NCBI GenBank assembly: GCA_902557385.1 | Contig: CACDZF010000002.1 | Coordinates: 62,001-126,000, forward strand | Reading direction: 5' to 3' | DNA: 64,000 nucleotides | From: an uncultured Pelagibacteraceae bacterium | GTDB taxonomy: Bacteria > Pseudomonadota > Alphaproteobacteria > Pelagibacterales > Pelagibacteraceae | In this document: one piece after another, positions 47,302 through 57,425 of the stretch | Position numbering within the stretch: the stretch's first letter is position 1 | Layout of the letters: each line of letters starts with the position of its first letter | Program-made: the position numbers and the translations under genes | The notes under the pieces: generated by a model | What the model saw: only the letters and a program-made list of their open reading frames with translations | What the model was told of the DNA's origin: nothing | Database searches by the model: none

Positions 47302-48411
47302 TTAATAATTCGCCTCCAAAAAATTTTTTACTGTTTTTAAAAACTCAGGCATATCTAGCAGAAATGAATCGTGACCTTTATCACTTGTAATTTCAATGAA
47401 ACCAACTTCAGCACCTGAAGCGTTTAAAGCTATTACTATTTCTTTATTCTCAGCCGTTGGGTATAACCAATCAGAGGTGAAAGAAATTACAAAAAATTTT
47501 GTCTTAGTTTTTTCAAATGCTTTAGATAAATTTCCGTTATACTGCTTTGTAAGATCAAAGTAGTCCATAGCTCTTGTTATATATAAGTAACTATTTGCAT
47601 CAAATCTGTCTACAAATATAGATCCTTGATACCTTAAATAGCTTTCAATTTGAAAGTCAGCATCAAAACTGAAATTTAAATCATCTTTTTCTTGAAGCTT
47701 TCTTCCAAATTTTTCCTGCAATCCTTTTTTAGAAAGGTATGTTATGTGTGCTGCCATTCGAGCAACTGCCAAGCCTTTGTCTGGAGAAGAGTTTAAATAT
47801 GAATAATTTCCATTTTTCCAGTTTGCATCAGCCATTATTGACTGTCTTCCAAGTTCATTGAAAGCAATATTTTGAGCTGAGTGACTAGCTGTACATGCTA
47901 TAGGAAGCGCTGTTTTTGTCTTATCTGGAAAATTTGCTACAAACTGCAGTACTTGCATTCCGCCCATTGAACCTCCAGTCACGCTATAAAGTTTATCAAT
48001 TTTAAAAAATTCTAATAAATTATATTGAGCATTAACCATATCATTTATAGTTATGACTGGAAAATCTGTTCCATATTCTTTATTTGTTTTTGGATTTATA
48101 TTACCTGGACCAAATGACCCCATGCATCCACCTATTACATTTGAACAAATTACAAAAAATTTATTTGTATCAATTGCTTTTGAAGGCCCTACTGTATGCG
48201 ACCACCATCCAGGCTTTTTAGTTATAGGATTTGTATCAGATGCAAATTGATCTCCAGTTAAAGCATGAAATACTAAAATAGCATTGTCTTTTTTATCATT
48301 TAAGGTCCCATAGGTTTCATAGGCCAAAGGATAATCAATTATAGTTTCACCACAATCTAATTTAAGTGGTTTTTTTATAATTATTTTTTTTATATTTTTT
48401 TTAGCATTCAT
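47302..48411 (-). CDS. metX: Homoserine O-acetyltransferase
   Basis: ILVFHALTGDQFASDTNP, VTGGSMGGMQVLQF, ITSDKGHDSFLLDMPEF. Confidence 0.95.
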   Translation of the reverse strand: MNAKKNIKKIIIKKPLKLDCGETIIDYPLAYETYGTLNDKKDNAILVFHALTGDQFASDTNPITKKPGWWSHTVGPSKAIDTNKFFVICSNVIGGCMGSFGPGNINPKTNKEYGTDFPVITINDMVNAQYNLLEFFKIDKLYSVTGGSMGGMQVLQFVANFPDKTKTALPIACTASHSAQNIAFNELGRQSIMADANWKNGNYSYLNSSPDKGLAVARMAAHITYLSKKGLQEKFGRKLQEKDDLNFSFDADFQIESYLRYQGSIFVDRFDANSYLYITRAMDYFDLTKQYNGNLSKAFEKTKTKFFVISFTSDWLYPTAENKEIVIALNASGAEVGFIEITSDKGHDSFLLDMPEFLKTVKNFLEANY

Positions 48412-48439
48412 ACGTATGCACAGTTTAATGAATTGTGAG

Positions 48440-48498
48440 AAAAAAACTTATTTAGCGGTTTTTTTTAAGCGCTCGCAATTCAGATAAATCAGCGCACA
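48440..48498 (-). ncRNA. SAM-II-like riboswitch in metX leader
   Basis: Minus-strand TGTGCGCTGATTTATCTGAATTGCGAGCGCTTAAAAAAAACCGCTAAATAAG; GCGCU/AGCGC stem (48495-48491 / 48473-48469), GCGCUGAUUUA, UUGC.AGCGC and GCUAAA elements match remembered SAM-II consensus; upstream of metX. Confidence 0.85.
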
Positions 48499-48603
48499 TA
48501 TTTTTTTACAAGATCAGTTTCAATATGTCAATTTTTTCGTAAAAAAGAGCAATTATCTATAGTTCTTGATTAATTTATTTATAAGGATAACTATATAAAA
48601 AAA

Positions 48604-49680
48604 ATGTCACTGCTAAAATTTAAAAAATTAAGGATAGAAACCTACAAGCCAGGGAAATCAAAACTGTCACGGTTGAAGAATATAGTAAAATTATCTGCAA
48701 ACGAGTCCGCTTTGGGAGTCAGTCCAAAGGTGAAAAAAGAGATTAATAGAAAAATCAATATTTCAAAATATCCAGACAGTAAGTCAAAAAGTTTAAGAAA
48801 AAATATATCAAATAAATTTAAATGTAGATTTGAAAAGATAATTTGTGGAGCTGGATCTGATGAGATTATACAAATGGTTTGTACATTATTTTTGAAATCA
48901 AAAGATGAAGTAATTGTTCCTCAATTTAGTTTTTTAATGTATAGAATATACGCAAAAATCGCAGGTGCGAATGTTATATACTCTAAGGAAAATAACTTTC
49001 AGATCTCTGTGACTGAAATTTTGAAAAAGGTCTCAAAAAAAACTAAAATAGTTTTTTTAGCTAATCCAAATAATCCGACCGGCACGTACCTGGAAAAAAA
49101 AGAATTGATTAAACTAAGAAAAAAACTTAGGAGCAATATACTACTTGTAATTGATGATGCATATGTAGAGTATATTAGGCAAAAAAATTACCAGTCCGGT
49201 CTGCAATTATTTAAAAATAAAAATAATGTTTTAATACTAAGAACTTTTTCAAAAATCTATGGCCTAGCCTCATTAAGAATTGGTTGGGGATATGGCCCAA
49301 AAAATATTATTGATGCAATGTATGCGATTAAGCCACCATTCAATGTTAACTCCGCAGCACAAATAGCTGCTATTACCGCATTAAAGGATAAAAATTTTAT
49401 TAAGAAATCTATTAAACATAATTTTTTCTGGGCAAATAAATTAAAAAAAATATTTGAAAATTATGGGGTTCAATCAAATGAAATTAATACTAACTTTTTG
49501 TTATTGAATTTTAATAAATGTAAATACTCTGCAAATTATATTCAAAAAAAATTAGAAAATAAAGGAATTATTTTAAGAGGCATGAATTCTTATAAAATTA
49601 AAAATGCTTTAAGGTTAACAATTGGTAATGTTGCTGATAATAATAAATTAATAAAAATTCTTAAAAAAATATTTAAATAA
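48604..49680 (+). CDS. hisC: Histidinol-phosphate/aromatic aminotransferase
   Basis: VKLSANESALGVSPKVKKEI, NPNNPTGTYLEK, RTFSKIYGLASLRIGWG. Confidence 0.92.
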   Translation: MSLLKFKKLRIETYKPGKSKLSRLKNIVKLSANESALGVSPKVKKEINRKINISKYPDSKSKSLRKNISNKFKCRFEKIICGAGSDEIIQMVCTLFLKSKDEVIVPQFSFLMYRIYAKIAGANVIYSKENNFQISVTEILKKVSKKTKIVFLANPNNPTGTYLEKKELIKLRKKLRSNILLVIDDAYVEYIRQKNYQSGLQLFKNKNNVLILRTFSKIYGLASLRIGWGYGPKNIIDAMYAIKPPFNVNSAAQIAAITALKDKNFIKKSIKHNFFWANKLKKIFENYGVQSNEINTNFLLLNFNKCKYSANYIQKKLENKGIILRGMNSYKIKNALRLTIGNVADNNKLIKILKKIFK

Positions 49681-49681
49681 A

Positions 49682-50575
49682 ATGAGCAATATTCTTATAG
49701 TAGGTTGTGGTTTAATAGGTTCTTCAATATTAAGAGCAGTAAATAATAAGAAAATATTTAAAAATATTTTCATTTTAGAAAAATCTAAAAAAAATATTTC
49801 AATAATAAAAAAATTAAAAATTAAATGCAAAATAGTTAATAATATAAAAAATATTTCTACTAATATTGATCTAGTAATTTTATGTACTCCGATGAGTCAA
49901 TATTCCAAAATAATTTCAAAAATAAATAAACTGGCTAATCATAAGACAATTGTTACAGATGTTGGTTCGACGAAAGAGTTGATTTCTAAAAATATGAAGA
50001 GAAAATTAAAAAAAAATATATCTTGGATTCCATCCCACCCTATCACTGGATCTGAAGTAAGTGGACCACAGCATGGGGATAAAAATCTTTTTAAAAAAAA
50101 ATGGTGCGTTTTAATTAAAGAAAAAAGTTTTAATAAATCTCATTTATCTAAACTCCAGTCTTTTTGGAAGAAATTGGGCTCAAAAGTTATTTTTATGAAT
50201 TCAAAGCAACATGATATAATTTTTTCTATAACAAGCCATTTGCCGCATTTAATTGCTTATAATTTGGTTAAAACAGCAACTGATTTTGAAAAACAAAAAA
50301 AATATAATCTAATTAAATTTAGTGCAGGTGGATTAAGAGATTTTTCACGTATAGCTGCTAGCAATGAAATTATGTGGAGAGATATTTTTTTTAATAATAA
50401 AAAAAATATGATTTCAGCTATAAATTTATTTATTAATAATCTTAATTCCTTCAAGAAGGATATTAACTTAAGCAAAAATAAAGAAATAATTAATAAATTA
50501 ATTAAAACTAAAAAAGTAAGAAAAAAAATAGTGCTACTTAAACAAGATACAAGTAAACCAGATTTTGGTAGATAA
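49682..50575 (+). CDS. tyrC: Prephenate/arogenate dehydrogenase
   Basis: NILIVGCGLIGSSILRAV, VTDVGSTKELI, PSHPITGSEVSGPQHGDKNLF; follows hisC. Confidence 0.85.
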   Translation: MSNILIVGCGLIGSSILRAVNNKKIFKNIFILEKSKKNISIIKKLKIKCKIVNNIKNISTNIDLVILCTPMSQYSKIISKINKLANHKTIVTDVGSTKELISKNMKRKLKKNISWIPSHPITGSEVSGPQHGDKNLFKKKWCVLIKEKSFNKSHLSKLQSFWKKLGSKVIFMNSKQHDIIFSITSHLPHLIAYNLVKTATDFEKQKKYNLIKFSAGGLRDFSRIAASNEIMWRDIFFNNKKNMISAINLFINNLNSFKKDINLSKNKEIINKLIKTKKVRKKIVLLKQDTSKPDFGR

Positions 50576-52132
50576 CTAATTTTTTAAGCTGTTTTTTAGA
50601 TCTTCGAGATAAGAAGAGTAACTTTCCCAGGCCGCAACTGATGTTTTGTAAATTGGTTGTCTGACTTGAGCTAGGCTTGCTGTAGAGACAGAATTTTTAC
50701 TTTTATAAAATTCAACACATTTTGTACTCCAACTTAAATCACAAAAACTTAATAATTTTTTTACTTCATCTTGGAAATTTTCTGTGAAATTTTCATATTG
50801 AATATTAAGTAAATTTTTCTCCCTTAATATTTTTTCCCAAAAGGTCATATATTCATTATATAAATTATAAAATTGACCCAATTTTTTTAAATTATATGCA
50901 AATCCTAAATTTGATGAAGAATAATATTGTTTATAATTTGACCAGCAAATATCCATAGGATCTCTATTACAATTAACAATATACGAATTTGGAAATATCA
51001 TTTTAATAAATCCAGTCCACTTAAAATTTAATGGAGCTTTATCAACAATATACTTTTCTGAATAATTTAATTGATTAATTCTATCTAGGTAAAAGGTTTG
51101 AATTTTTTTTAGTTTTTCTTTTGTAATTTTAGTAATATCAAATTCATTAGGATTAGAAAAAAACTCTTTATAAATAGCATCTGTTAAAAAGGTTAGCTCG
51201 CCTGCTCCAGCAACATCATCATGAGCAGAAAGCACCTGTTCGATTAAGGAAGTTCCAGATCGAGGCATTCCAATAATAAAAATTATTTTTTTATCTGAGT
51301 TTAATTCCAAACTTAAATTATTAGACTGTTCTTCAAAATTTTTTTTAAAGCTAGAAAGTATTTTTTCGTCAAGATTAAAATTAAATTTTAAAAATTTATC
51401 TTTGATATCATTTCCCATTTTGTAATTTATAAATGAATTGTTAAAATCCTTAGTGTCATCAAAAGCTTTGCCTAATGCGAAATATAAATGCATTTTTTTA
51501 ATTTCCGTAAGATTTTTGTCATTAATTTTATTTTTTATTATTTCAATATCCTCGTCACCTTTTTGGAATTTTTTTGTCATACTCATTAGTCTATAAATTT
51601 CTGTATAGCTCGGATTAATACTTAATGATTTTTGATAATGAAAATGGCTTTTTTTGAAATCACCTAAGAACTGGTATATTGTTCCAATTGTATAGTGCAA
51701 AAAATAATCATCAGGATAGTGTTTTAATGCAATTTTAAGAACTTCAATTGCATCTATATTTAAATTAAGTTTTTCTTTTAAATTTGCTAAATTAATTAAT
51801 GCATTTAAAAAATCAGGTTTAATTTCTAAAGCTCTATTGTAATATTCATTTGCCATTTGATAATTTGCAATAGAACTGTGAGCTAAACCTAAATTGTTTA
51901 GTACATGAATATTTTTATCATCAAGTTTGATTGCTTTATTAAGAATTTTTAGAGATTCATCAAATTGACCCAAGTTCATTAGTGCCATTCCTAAAGCATT
52001 ATAAAATATGTAATCATTAGGGAATTTTTTAACTAATATTTTTGCTTTGGATACTACTGCGTCATATTTTTTTACATTGAGTAAATTTATTATTTTTTCT
52101 AATTCTTTTTTTTTATTTTCAGTTTGATTCAT
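50576..52132 (-). CDS. TPR-repeat sulfotransferase family protein
   Basis: N-terminal TPR repeats (NALGMALMNLGQFDESLKILNKAIKLD...), then FIIGMPRSGTSLIEQVLSAHDDVAGAGEL sulfotransferase motif. Confidence 0.85.
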   Translation of the reverse strand: MNQTENKKKELEKIINLLNVKKYDAVVSKAKILVKKFPNDYIFYNALGMALMNLGQFDESLKILNKAIKLDDKNIHVLNNLGLAHSSIANYQMANEYYNRALEIKPDFLNALINLANLKEKLNLNIDAIEVLKIALKHYPDDYFLHYTIGTIYQFLGDFKKSHFHYQKSLSINPSYTEIYRLMSMTKKFQKGDEDIEIIKNKINDKNLTEIKKMHLYFALGKAFDDTKDFNNSFINYKMGNDIKDKFLKFNFNLDEKILSSFKKNFEEQSNNLSLELNSDKKIIFIIGMPRSGTSLIEQVLSAHDDVAGAGELTFLTDAIYKEFFSNPNEFDITKITKEKLKKIQTFYLDRINQLNYSEKYIVDKAPLNFKWTGFIKMIFPNSYIVNCNRDPMDICWSNYKQYYSSSNLGFAYNLKKLGQFYNLYNEYMTFWEKILREKNLLNIQYENFTENFQDEVKKLLSFCDLSWSTKCVEFYKSKNSVSTASLAQVRQPIYKTSVAAWESYSSYLEDLKNSLKN

Positions 52133-52853
52133 TTCTTATAAACTTGACTTTTAAATTTGATTTTTTTTCAATTTCATCAATAGTTTTTTTGATATTCATA
52201 ACTATAACTTTTTTTCTTGGTCCATAAGCGTGAATTAAATCAATATTTGAGAGGCAAATTGCTACATGTCCTTTCCAAAATATTAGATTGTTTTTTTTAA
52301 TTTTACTTAATTTAACATTTTTTTTAAAATATTTCACTTGATCTTTAGTATCTCTCGGACAAAACTTATTATTAAATTTATAAAATATTTGCACTAAAGC
52401 TGAACAATCTATTCCTTTAAAGGTATTTCCACCCCATTTATATTTAACATTTTTAAAAATTTTTATTTTTGAAAAAAGTAAATTTGTTTTTTTTATAGAT
52501 AAAACATCTTTTTTGTTAATCCAGTATTTATCGAAATTAAGAAAATTTTTTGTTTTTCTAGTAATTTTAACAAAAGAACCAAAACTTATTTTATTTTTTA
52601 ACTTAAATTTTTTATTAGGTTTTGAATATAAATTTGCTGATAAACTTGAAATTTTATGAGTAGGAGTAAAATTTTCTTTAAATTTTTTATTTTTAATATA
52701 TCCAAAATAGTTGTCGTACGCAGTTTTTATTTTTAAAAATTTTCCAAACTTTTTAATAATCTTAAATTTTTCTCCATACAGCAATTGTGTAGATAAAGGT
52801 GATTTTAAAGATCTATATTTATAAACATTTAATATTAAATCTGAATTTATCAT
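52119..52853 (-). CDS. NlpC/P60 (C40) family peptidase with SH3-like N-terminus
   Basis: YKWGGNTFKGIDCSALVQIFYKF catalytic Cys; NNLIFWKGHVAICLSN His region. Confidence 0.8.
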   Translation of the reverse strand: MINSDLILNVYKYRSLKSPLSTQLLYGEKFKIIKKFGKFLKIKTAYDNYFGYIKNKKFKENFTPTHKISSLSANLYSKPNKKFKLKNKISFGSFVKITRKTKNFLNFDKYWINKKDVLSIKKTNLLFSKIKIFKNVKYKWGGNTFKGIDCSALVQIFYKFNNKFCPRDTKDQVKYFKKNVKLSKIKKNNLIFWKGHVAICLSNIDLIHAYGPRKKVIVMNIKKTIDEIEKKSNLKVKFIRNESN

Positions 52854-52854
52854 T

Positions 52855-54327
52855 TTAATTTTTTACGGGAGCAACTTTTGCTAACCAAATTATTAATAGT
52901 AAAACAGGCAACCCAAGTAAAGCTGTAATGCAAAAGAAATTTGCATAACCCATCACATCAACCCAGCTTCCAGAATACCCAGCTATAAATTTTGGAATAA
53001 AAAGCATCAACGAGCTAAAAAGTGCATATTGCGTTGCAGTAAATTTTATTGATGTTAATCCAGACAAATAAACAACAAAAGCAGCACCAGCAAACCCACT
53101 AGATATATTATCAGCAGTAATTACGGTTATTAAAAAATTAATATTAGCTTCAGATATAGCTAACCAAGCAAATAGCAGATTGCTTGATGCGGCTATCAAC
53201 GCTCCTAAAAAAAGAGCTTTCATTGTTCCAAATCTCAGAGAAAAAAAGCCACCCAGGAAACCCCCAAGTATTGTTGCAAATACTCCAAAAAATTTTGAAT
53301 AGGTGGCAATTTCTTTTACATCAAAACCTTTTTCAAGGTAAAATATATTTGCTACAACTCCCATTACTACATCTGCAATTCGATATAAACCTATTAAAAT
53401 TAATATTGATACAGCAAATTTTCCATATCTTTTAATAAAGTTAATAATTGGATCTAAATATGTTTTTTTTACTTTTTCTTTAGATAAAAAATTTATTTTT
53501 ATAGATAATAACATTATAAGTCCCATTAATAAGAAGCATAAAACAATTCTAACTCCTGCAAATAAAAATTTTTTAAAAATATCTTCAGAACTAAAAGGAT
53601 TATCTATTATCGAATAAAAAAATACGAAGCTAATAATTCCAAATATTACAACTGCTAAAAATCTTCCATGTTGTTTGTTTTTATAGTCTAGGTTTCTTTT
53701 TACTGCCGGTTCACTGGATAATAAAGTTGTTAAAATCCCAATAAACATTAAAGCTCCCATGGCAATATAAACGATCATCCAAACAGATTGTTTATATGTT
53801 TCTACCCCTAAATAGGATGCTAACCATAAACTTCCTGCTCCACCTACTAACATTGCCAGTCTATAACCGGCAATATACATAGAGGACAAAGGGCCTTGAT
53901 AGTTTTGTGGGGCACTTTCTATTCTATAGGCATCAATTACTATATCCTGTGTTGCGCTAAAAATAGCAAGGGATGTTATAGCAGCTGCGGTTAAATAAAT
54001 ATTTATTGATGGATCAGTCAATGCTGTTGCTAACAAACTAAATAGTATCATTATCTGGGAAAAAAGTAGCCAACTTCTACGGTGTCCTAATTTTTTAAAA
54101 AATGGAATTTTAAAATTATCTACAAGTGGCGACCACAAATATTTAAAAGCGTATGCAAATCCTGCCCAGCTAAATAACGTTACTGTACTTCTGCTTATGC
54201 CAGCTTTATGTAGCCAAACAGATAGAGTTGAAAAAACCAATAAAATTGGTAACCCAGAAGAAAATCCTAAAAATAACAATTTTAAAACTTTTTTTTCTAA
54301 AAAAATTGAAATTTTATTTTTAATCAA
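52855..54327 (-). CDS. ampG: AmpG-like MFS permease (muropeptide transporter family)
   Basis: FLGFSSGLPILLVFSTLSVWLHKAGISRSTVTLFSWAGFAYAFKYLWSPLVD; TTG start at 54327 preceded by GGAGAA, chosen over the 54372 ATG that overlaps trkH. Confidence 0.8.
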   Translation of the reverse strand: MIKNKISIFLEKKVLKLLFLGFSSGLPILLVFSTLSVWLHKAGISRSTVTLFSWAGFAYAFKYLWSPLVDNFKIPFFKKLGHRRSWLLFSQIMILFSLLATALTDPSINIYLTAAAITSLAIFSATQDIVIDAYRIESAPQNYQGPLSSMYIAGYRLAMLVGGAGSLWLASYLGVETYKQSVWMIVYIAMGALMFIGILTTLLSSEPAVKRNLDYKNKQHGRFLAVVIFGIISFVFFYSIIDNPFSSEDIFKKFLFAGVRIVLCFLLMGLIMLLSIKINFLSKEKVKKTYLDPIINFIKRYGKFAVSILILIGLYRIADVVMGVVANIFYLEKGFDVKEIATYSKFFGVFATILGGFLGGFFSLRFGTMKALFLGALIAASSNLLFAWLAISEANINFLITVITADNISSGFAGAAFVVYLSGLTSIKFTATQYALFSSLMLFIPKFIAGYSGSWVDVMGYANFFCITALLGLPVLLLIIWLAKVAPVKN

Positions 54328-54328
54328 T

Positions 54329-55774
54329 TTAATTTCTCCAAAAAGAAGGTAAGAATAAAACCAATATTGCAAATAATTCTAACCGTCCTAAAATCATTGC
54401 CAAACTTAATACCCATTTAGAAATATCAGGTATTAATGAAAAATTACCATTAGGACCTATAATACCTCCCAGGCCAGGTCCAACATTTGAAATAGATGTT
54501 GCTGCACCTGAAATTGAAGTTATAAAATCTAGACCACTTAGCGATAGTAGTGCAGTTATCATAAAAAATATAATAATATATAGATAGATAAAAGAAATTA
54601 TTGAAGACATAAATTTATCATCCACATTATTATTGTCGTATTTATTAACAAATATACCCCTAGGATAAATTATTTTTTTTAATTGATTTATTAAAAATAT
54701 ACCCAATATTTGAATTCTAAATATTTTTATTCCACAAGCTGTTGAACCTGCACATCCACCAATAAACATTAAAATAAGAAAAAAAATTAAAGGGAAGCTT
54801 CCCCAATCGTCAAACTCATGAGTTACATAGCCTGTTCCTGTTAGAATTGAAACTACATTAAATGTAACTTGTCTAAAAATTTTTATAGAAATAGACTCAT
54901 TTTTAAAAATTAAATAAATAGAAAGAATAATAATTGATAATATAATTATTTTTAAAAAAGATTTTATTTGCGAGTCTGATATAAAAATTTTTTTATTTCC
55001 ACTTAAAAACTTAATATAAGATATAAAAGGTATACTGCCTAAAATAATAAATATTATTGCAGTAATTTCGATACTAGCACTTTGAAAATATCCTATCGAT
55101 TGATTATAATTTGAAAATCCACCTGTAGCTATAGTTGTCATTGAATGTGTAAGACTATCAAAATAGCTCATCCCAAATATCTTATAAAAAGTAGCGCACA
55201 AAAGTGTTAAAATTGAATAAATAATAATAAGTCTTTGAGATATTTGTTTAGATTTTGGTAGTATTTTTTCTGATGCATCATTACTTGTAATTTTAAATAG
55301 TTGCATACCACCCACATTCATTATTGGCATTAAAGTTATTGCCATAACAATAATACCAATACCACCCAACCACTGAAGAATTGCTCTCCATACAAGTATG
55401 CTCTTCGGACTATTATCTAGATTTGTAATTATAGTAGATCCCGTAGTTGTTATGCCCGACATGCTTTCAAAGAAAGCATCAGTAACACTTAGTTCAAGTT
55501 CTGAAAAAATAAAAGGTAATGATCCAAAAACTGCAATACTTACCCAGGATAAAGCAGTCAATAAAAATGCTTGCTGTAAGTTCAATTTTTTTTGATGATC
55601 TAAATTAGATAAAGAAAATAATATACCAAACACAATAGTAATTATGCCTGCACCAATAAATGATGAGTCTAATTCTTGAAATATCAACTGAAATATTATT
55701 GGAATCATCATTGAAATTCCGAGAATAATTTGAAGTATTCCTAATGTGAAAAAAACAGTTTTATAATTGGGCAT
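54329..55774 (-). CDS. trkH: Trk-type potassium uptake protein TrkH
   Basis: ITTTGSTIITNLDNSPKSILVWRAILQWLGGIGIIVMAITLMPIMNVGGMQLF, GGCAGSTACGIKIFR. Confidence 0.9.
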   Translation of the reverse strand: MPNYKTVFFTLGILQIILGISMMIPIIFQLIFQELDSSFIGAGIITIVFGILFSLSNLDHQKKLNLQQAFLLTALSWVSIAVFGSLPFIFSELELSVTDAFFESMSGITTTGSTIITNLDNSPKSILVWRAILQWLGGIGIIVMAITLMPIMNVGGMQLFKITSNDASEKILPKSKQISQRLIIIYSILTLLCATFYKIFGMSYFDSLTHSMTTIATGGFSNYNQSIGYFQSASIEITAIIFIILGSIPFISYIKFLSGNKKIFISDSQIKSFLKIIILSIIILSIYLIFKNESISIKIFRQVTFNVVSILTGTGYVTHEFDDWGSFPLIFFLILMFIGGCAGSTACGIKIFRIQILGIFLINQLKKIIYPRGIFVNKYDNNNVDDKFMSSIISFIYLYIIIFFMITALLSLSGLDFITSISGAATSISNVGPGLGGIIGPNGNFSLIPDISKWVLSLAMILGRLELFAILVLFLPSFWRN

Positions 55775-55862
55775 TTTTAAAGAACATTATTTTATGGTAA
55801 ATAAATTTCAACTCTATAAGAATTAATAAAAACGCCAAAAATAAGATATATTATTAAAAATT

Positions 55863-57425
55863 GTGATTGAAAAAAATAATTTAGATAAGACCAATGCTTG
55901 GCCCTTTGTAGAAGCTAAAAAAATTTTACGAGAAAGAAAAAAGGCTATAGAACAAAAAGGTAAAATTATTTTACAAACAGGGTATGGTCCCAGTGGACTT
56001 CCTCACATAGGAACTTTTGGTGAGGTTGCAAGAACTTCAATGGTAGTTAACGCTCTTGATCATCTAATAGATTTACCAAAAGAAATAATTACATTTTCCG
56101 ATGATATGGATGGATTAAGAAAAGTACCTGACAATGTTCCTAATCAAGAAACATTAAAGCAAAATTTACATAAGCCTTTAACTTCTATTCCAGACCCTTT
56201 TCAAAAATATAAAAGTTTCGGCGAACATAATAATGAAATGTTAAAAAATTTTTTAGATAAATTTAATTTTAAATATAGCTTTAAAAGTTCAACATCACTT
56301 TATAAATCAGGTTTTTTTAATTCAAGTTTAGAAATAATTCTTAAAAATTATCAGGGTATTATGGAAATTATTTTACCAACCTTAGGTAAAGAGCGTCAAA
56401 AAACATATAGTCCCTTTTTACCTGTATGTCCAGAATCTGGAGTTGTTTTAGAAATTCCAGTTTTAGAAATACTTAAAGAAAAATCTAAAATAGTATTTGA
56501 TAACAATGGAAAAAAACTTGAAGCAAGTATTCTGGATGGCCACTGTAAATTACAATGGAAAGTAGACTGGGCCATGAGATGGTATGCTCTAGATGTTGAT
56601 TTTGAAATGTATGGAAAGGATTTAATTGAAAGTGCAATTTTATCATCAAAAATAATAAAATTACTAGGAAAAAACAGTCCATCAGGTTTTGCTTATGAAC
56701 TTTTTTTAGATGAAAGAGGGGAAAAAATTTCTAAATCAAAAGGGAATGGAATCACAATCGAACAGTGGCTTGAATATGCATCTCCCGAAAGTCTTTCTTT
56801 GTATATGTACCAAAATCCAAAAAGAGCAAAAAAACTATTTAAAGAAATTGTGCCTAAAGCAGTAGACGAATATTTGGATTTTATTCAAAAAAGTAAATCA
56901 CAGAACGAATTGCAACTTTTATTAAACCCAGCCTGGCATGTGCATAATGGACAATTACCTAAAGAAGATTTAATAATGACGTTTTCAATGCTACTAAATC
57001 TAGTTGAAGCAAGTAATGCTAGTACAAAGAATCTTCTTTGGAAATTTGTAAAAAAATACAAAAAAAATATTGATGAAAAAAAATATCCTATTTTTGATAA
57101 ATTAATAGATTATGCGATTAAATATTTTAACGAAGTTATTAAATTAAAAAAAAAATATAAAAAACCTAATGATAGTGAAAAAAAAGCGTTGATGGCCTTA
57201 ATTTCAACATTAGAAAAGTGTAATGATGATATGTCTCCAGAGGATATACAAACTTTAATATATTCAACTGGGAAAGAAAATGGATATTCTGAAAATTTAA
57301 GAGAGTGGTTTAAGTTGATTTATGAGGTAGTTTTTGGAGATGAAAATGGACCAAGAATGGGTTTTTTCATTAGTTTTTTTGGAGTAAATGAAACTAAACA
57401 ACTTATAAATGATAAAATAAAATAA
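55863..57425 (+). CDS. lysK: Lysyl-tRNA synthetase, class I
   Basis: GYGPSGLPHIGTFGEVARTSMV (HIGH-like) and GEKISKSKGNGITIEQWL (KMSKS-like); GTG start. Confidence 0.92.
   Translation: MIEKNNLDKTNAWPFVEAKKILRERKKAIEQKGKIILQTGYGPSGLPHIGTFGEVARTSMVVNALDHLIDLPKEIITFSDDMDGLRKVPDNVPNQETLKQNLHKPLTSIPDPFQKYKSFGEHNNEMLKNFLDKFNFKYSFKSSTSLYKSGFFNSSLEIILKNYQGIMEIILPTLGKERQKTYSPFLPVCPESGVVLEIPVLEILKEKSKIVFDNNGKKLEASILDGHCKLQWKVDWAMRWYALDVDFEMYGKDLIESAILSSKIIKLLGKNSPSGFAYELFLDERGEKISKSKGNGITIEQWLEYASPESLSLYMYQNPKRAKKLFKEIVPKAVDEYLDFIQKSKSQNELQLLLNPAWHVHNGQLPKEDLIMTFSMLLNLVEASNASTKNLLWKFVKKYKKNIDEKKYPIFDKLIDYAIKYFNEVIKLKKKYKKPNDSEKKALMALISTLEKCNDDMSPEDIQTLIYSTGKENGYSENLREWFKLIYEVVFGDENGPRMGFFISFFGVNETKQLINDKIK

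Noticed and set aside
52855-54372. AmpG starting at the 54372 ATG
   Set aside because: Would overlap trkH by 44 bp; a TTG at 54327 with GGAGAA just upstream fits better.
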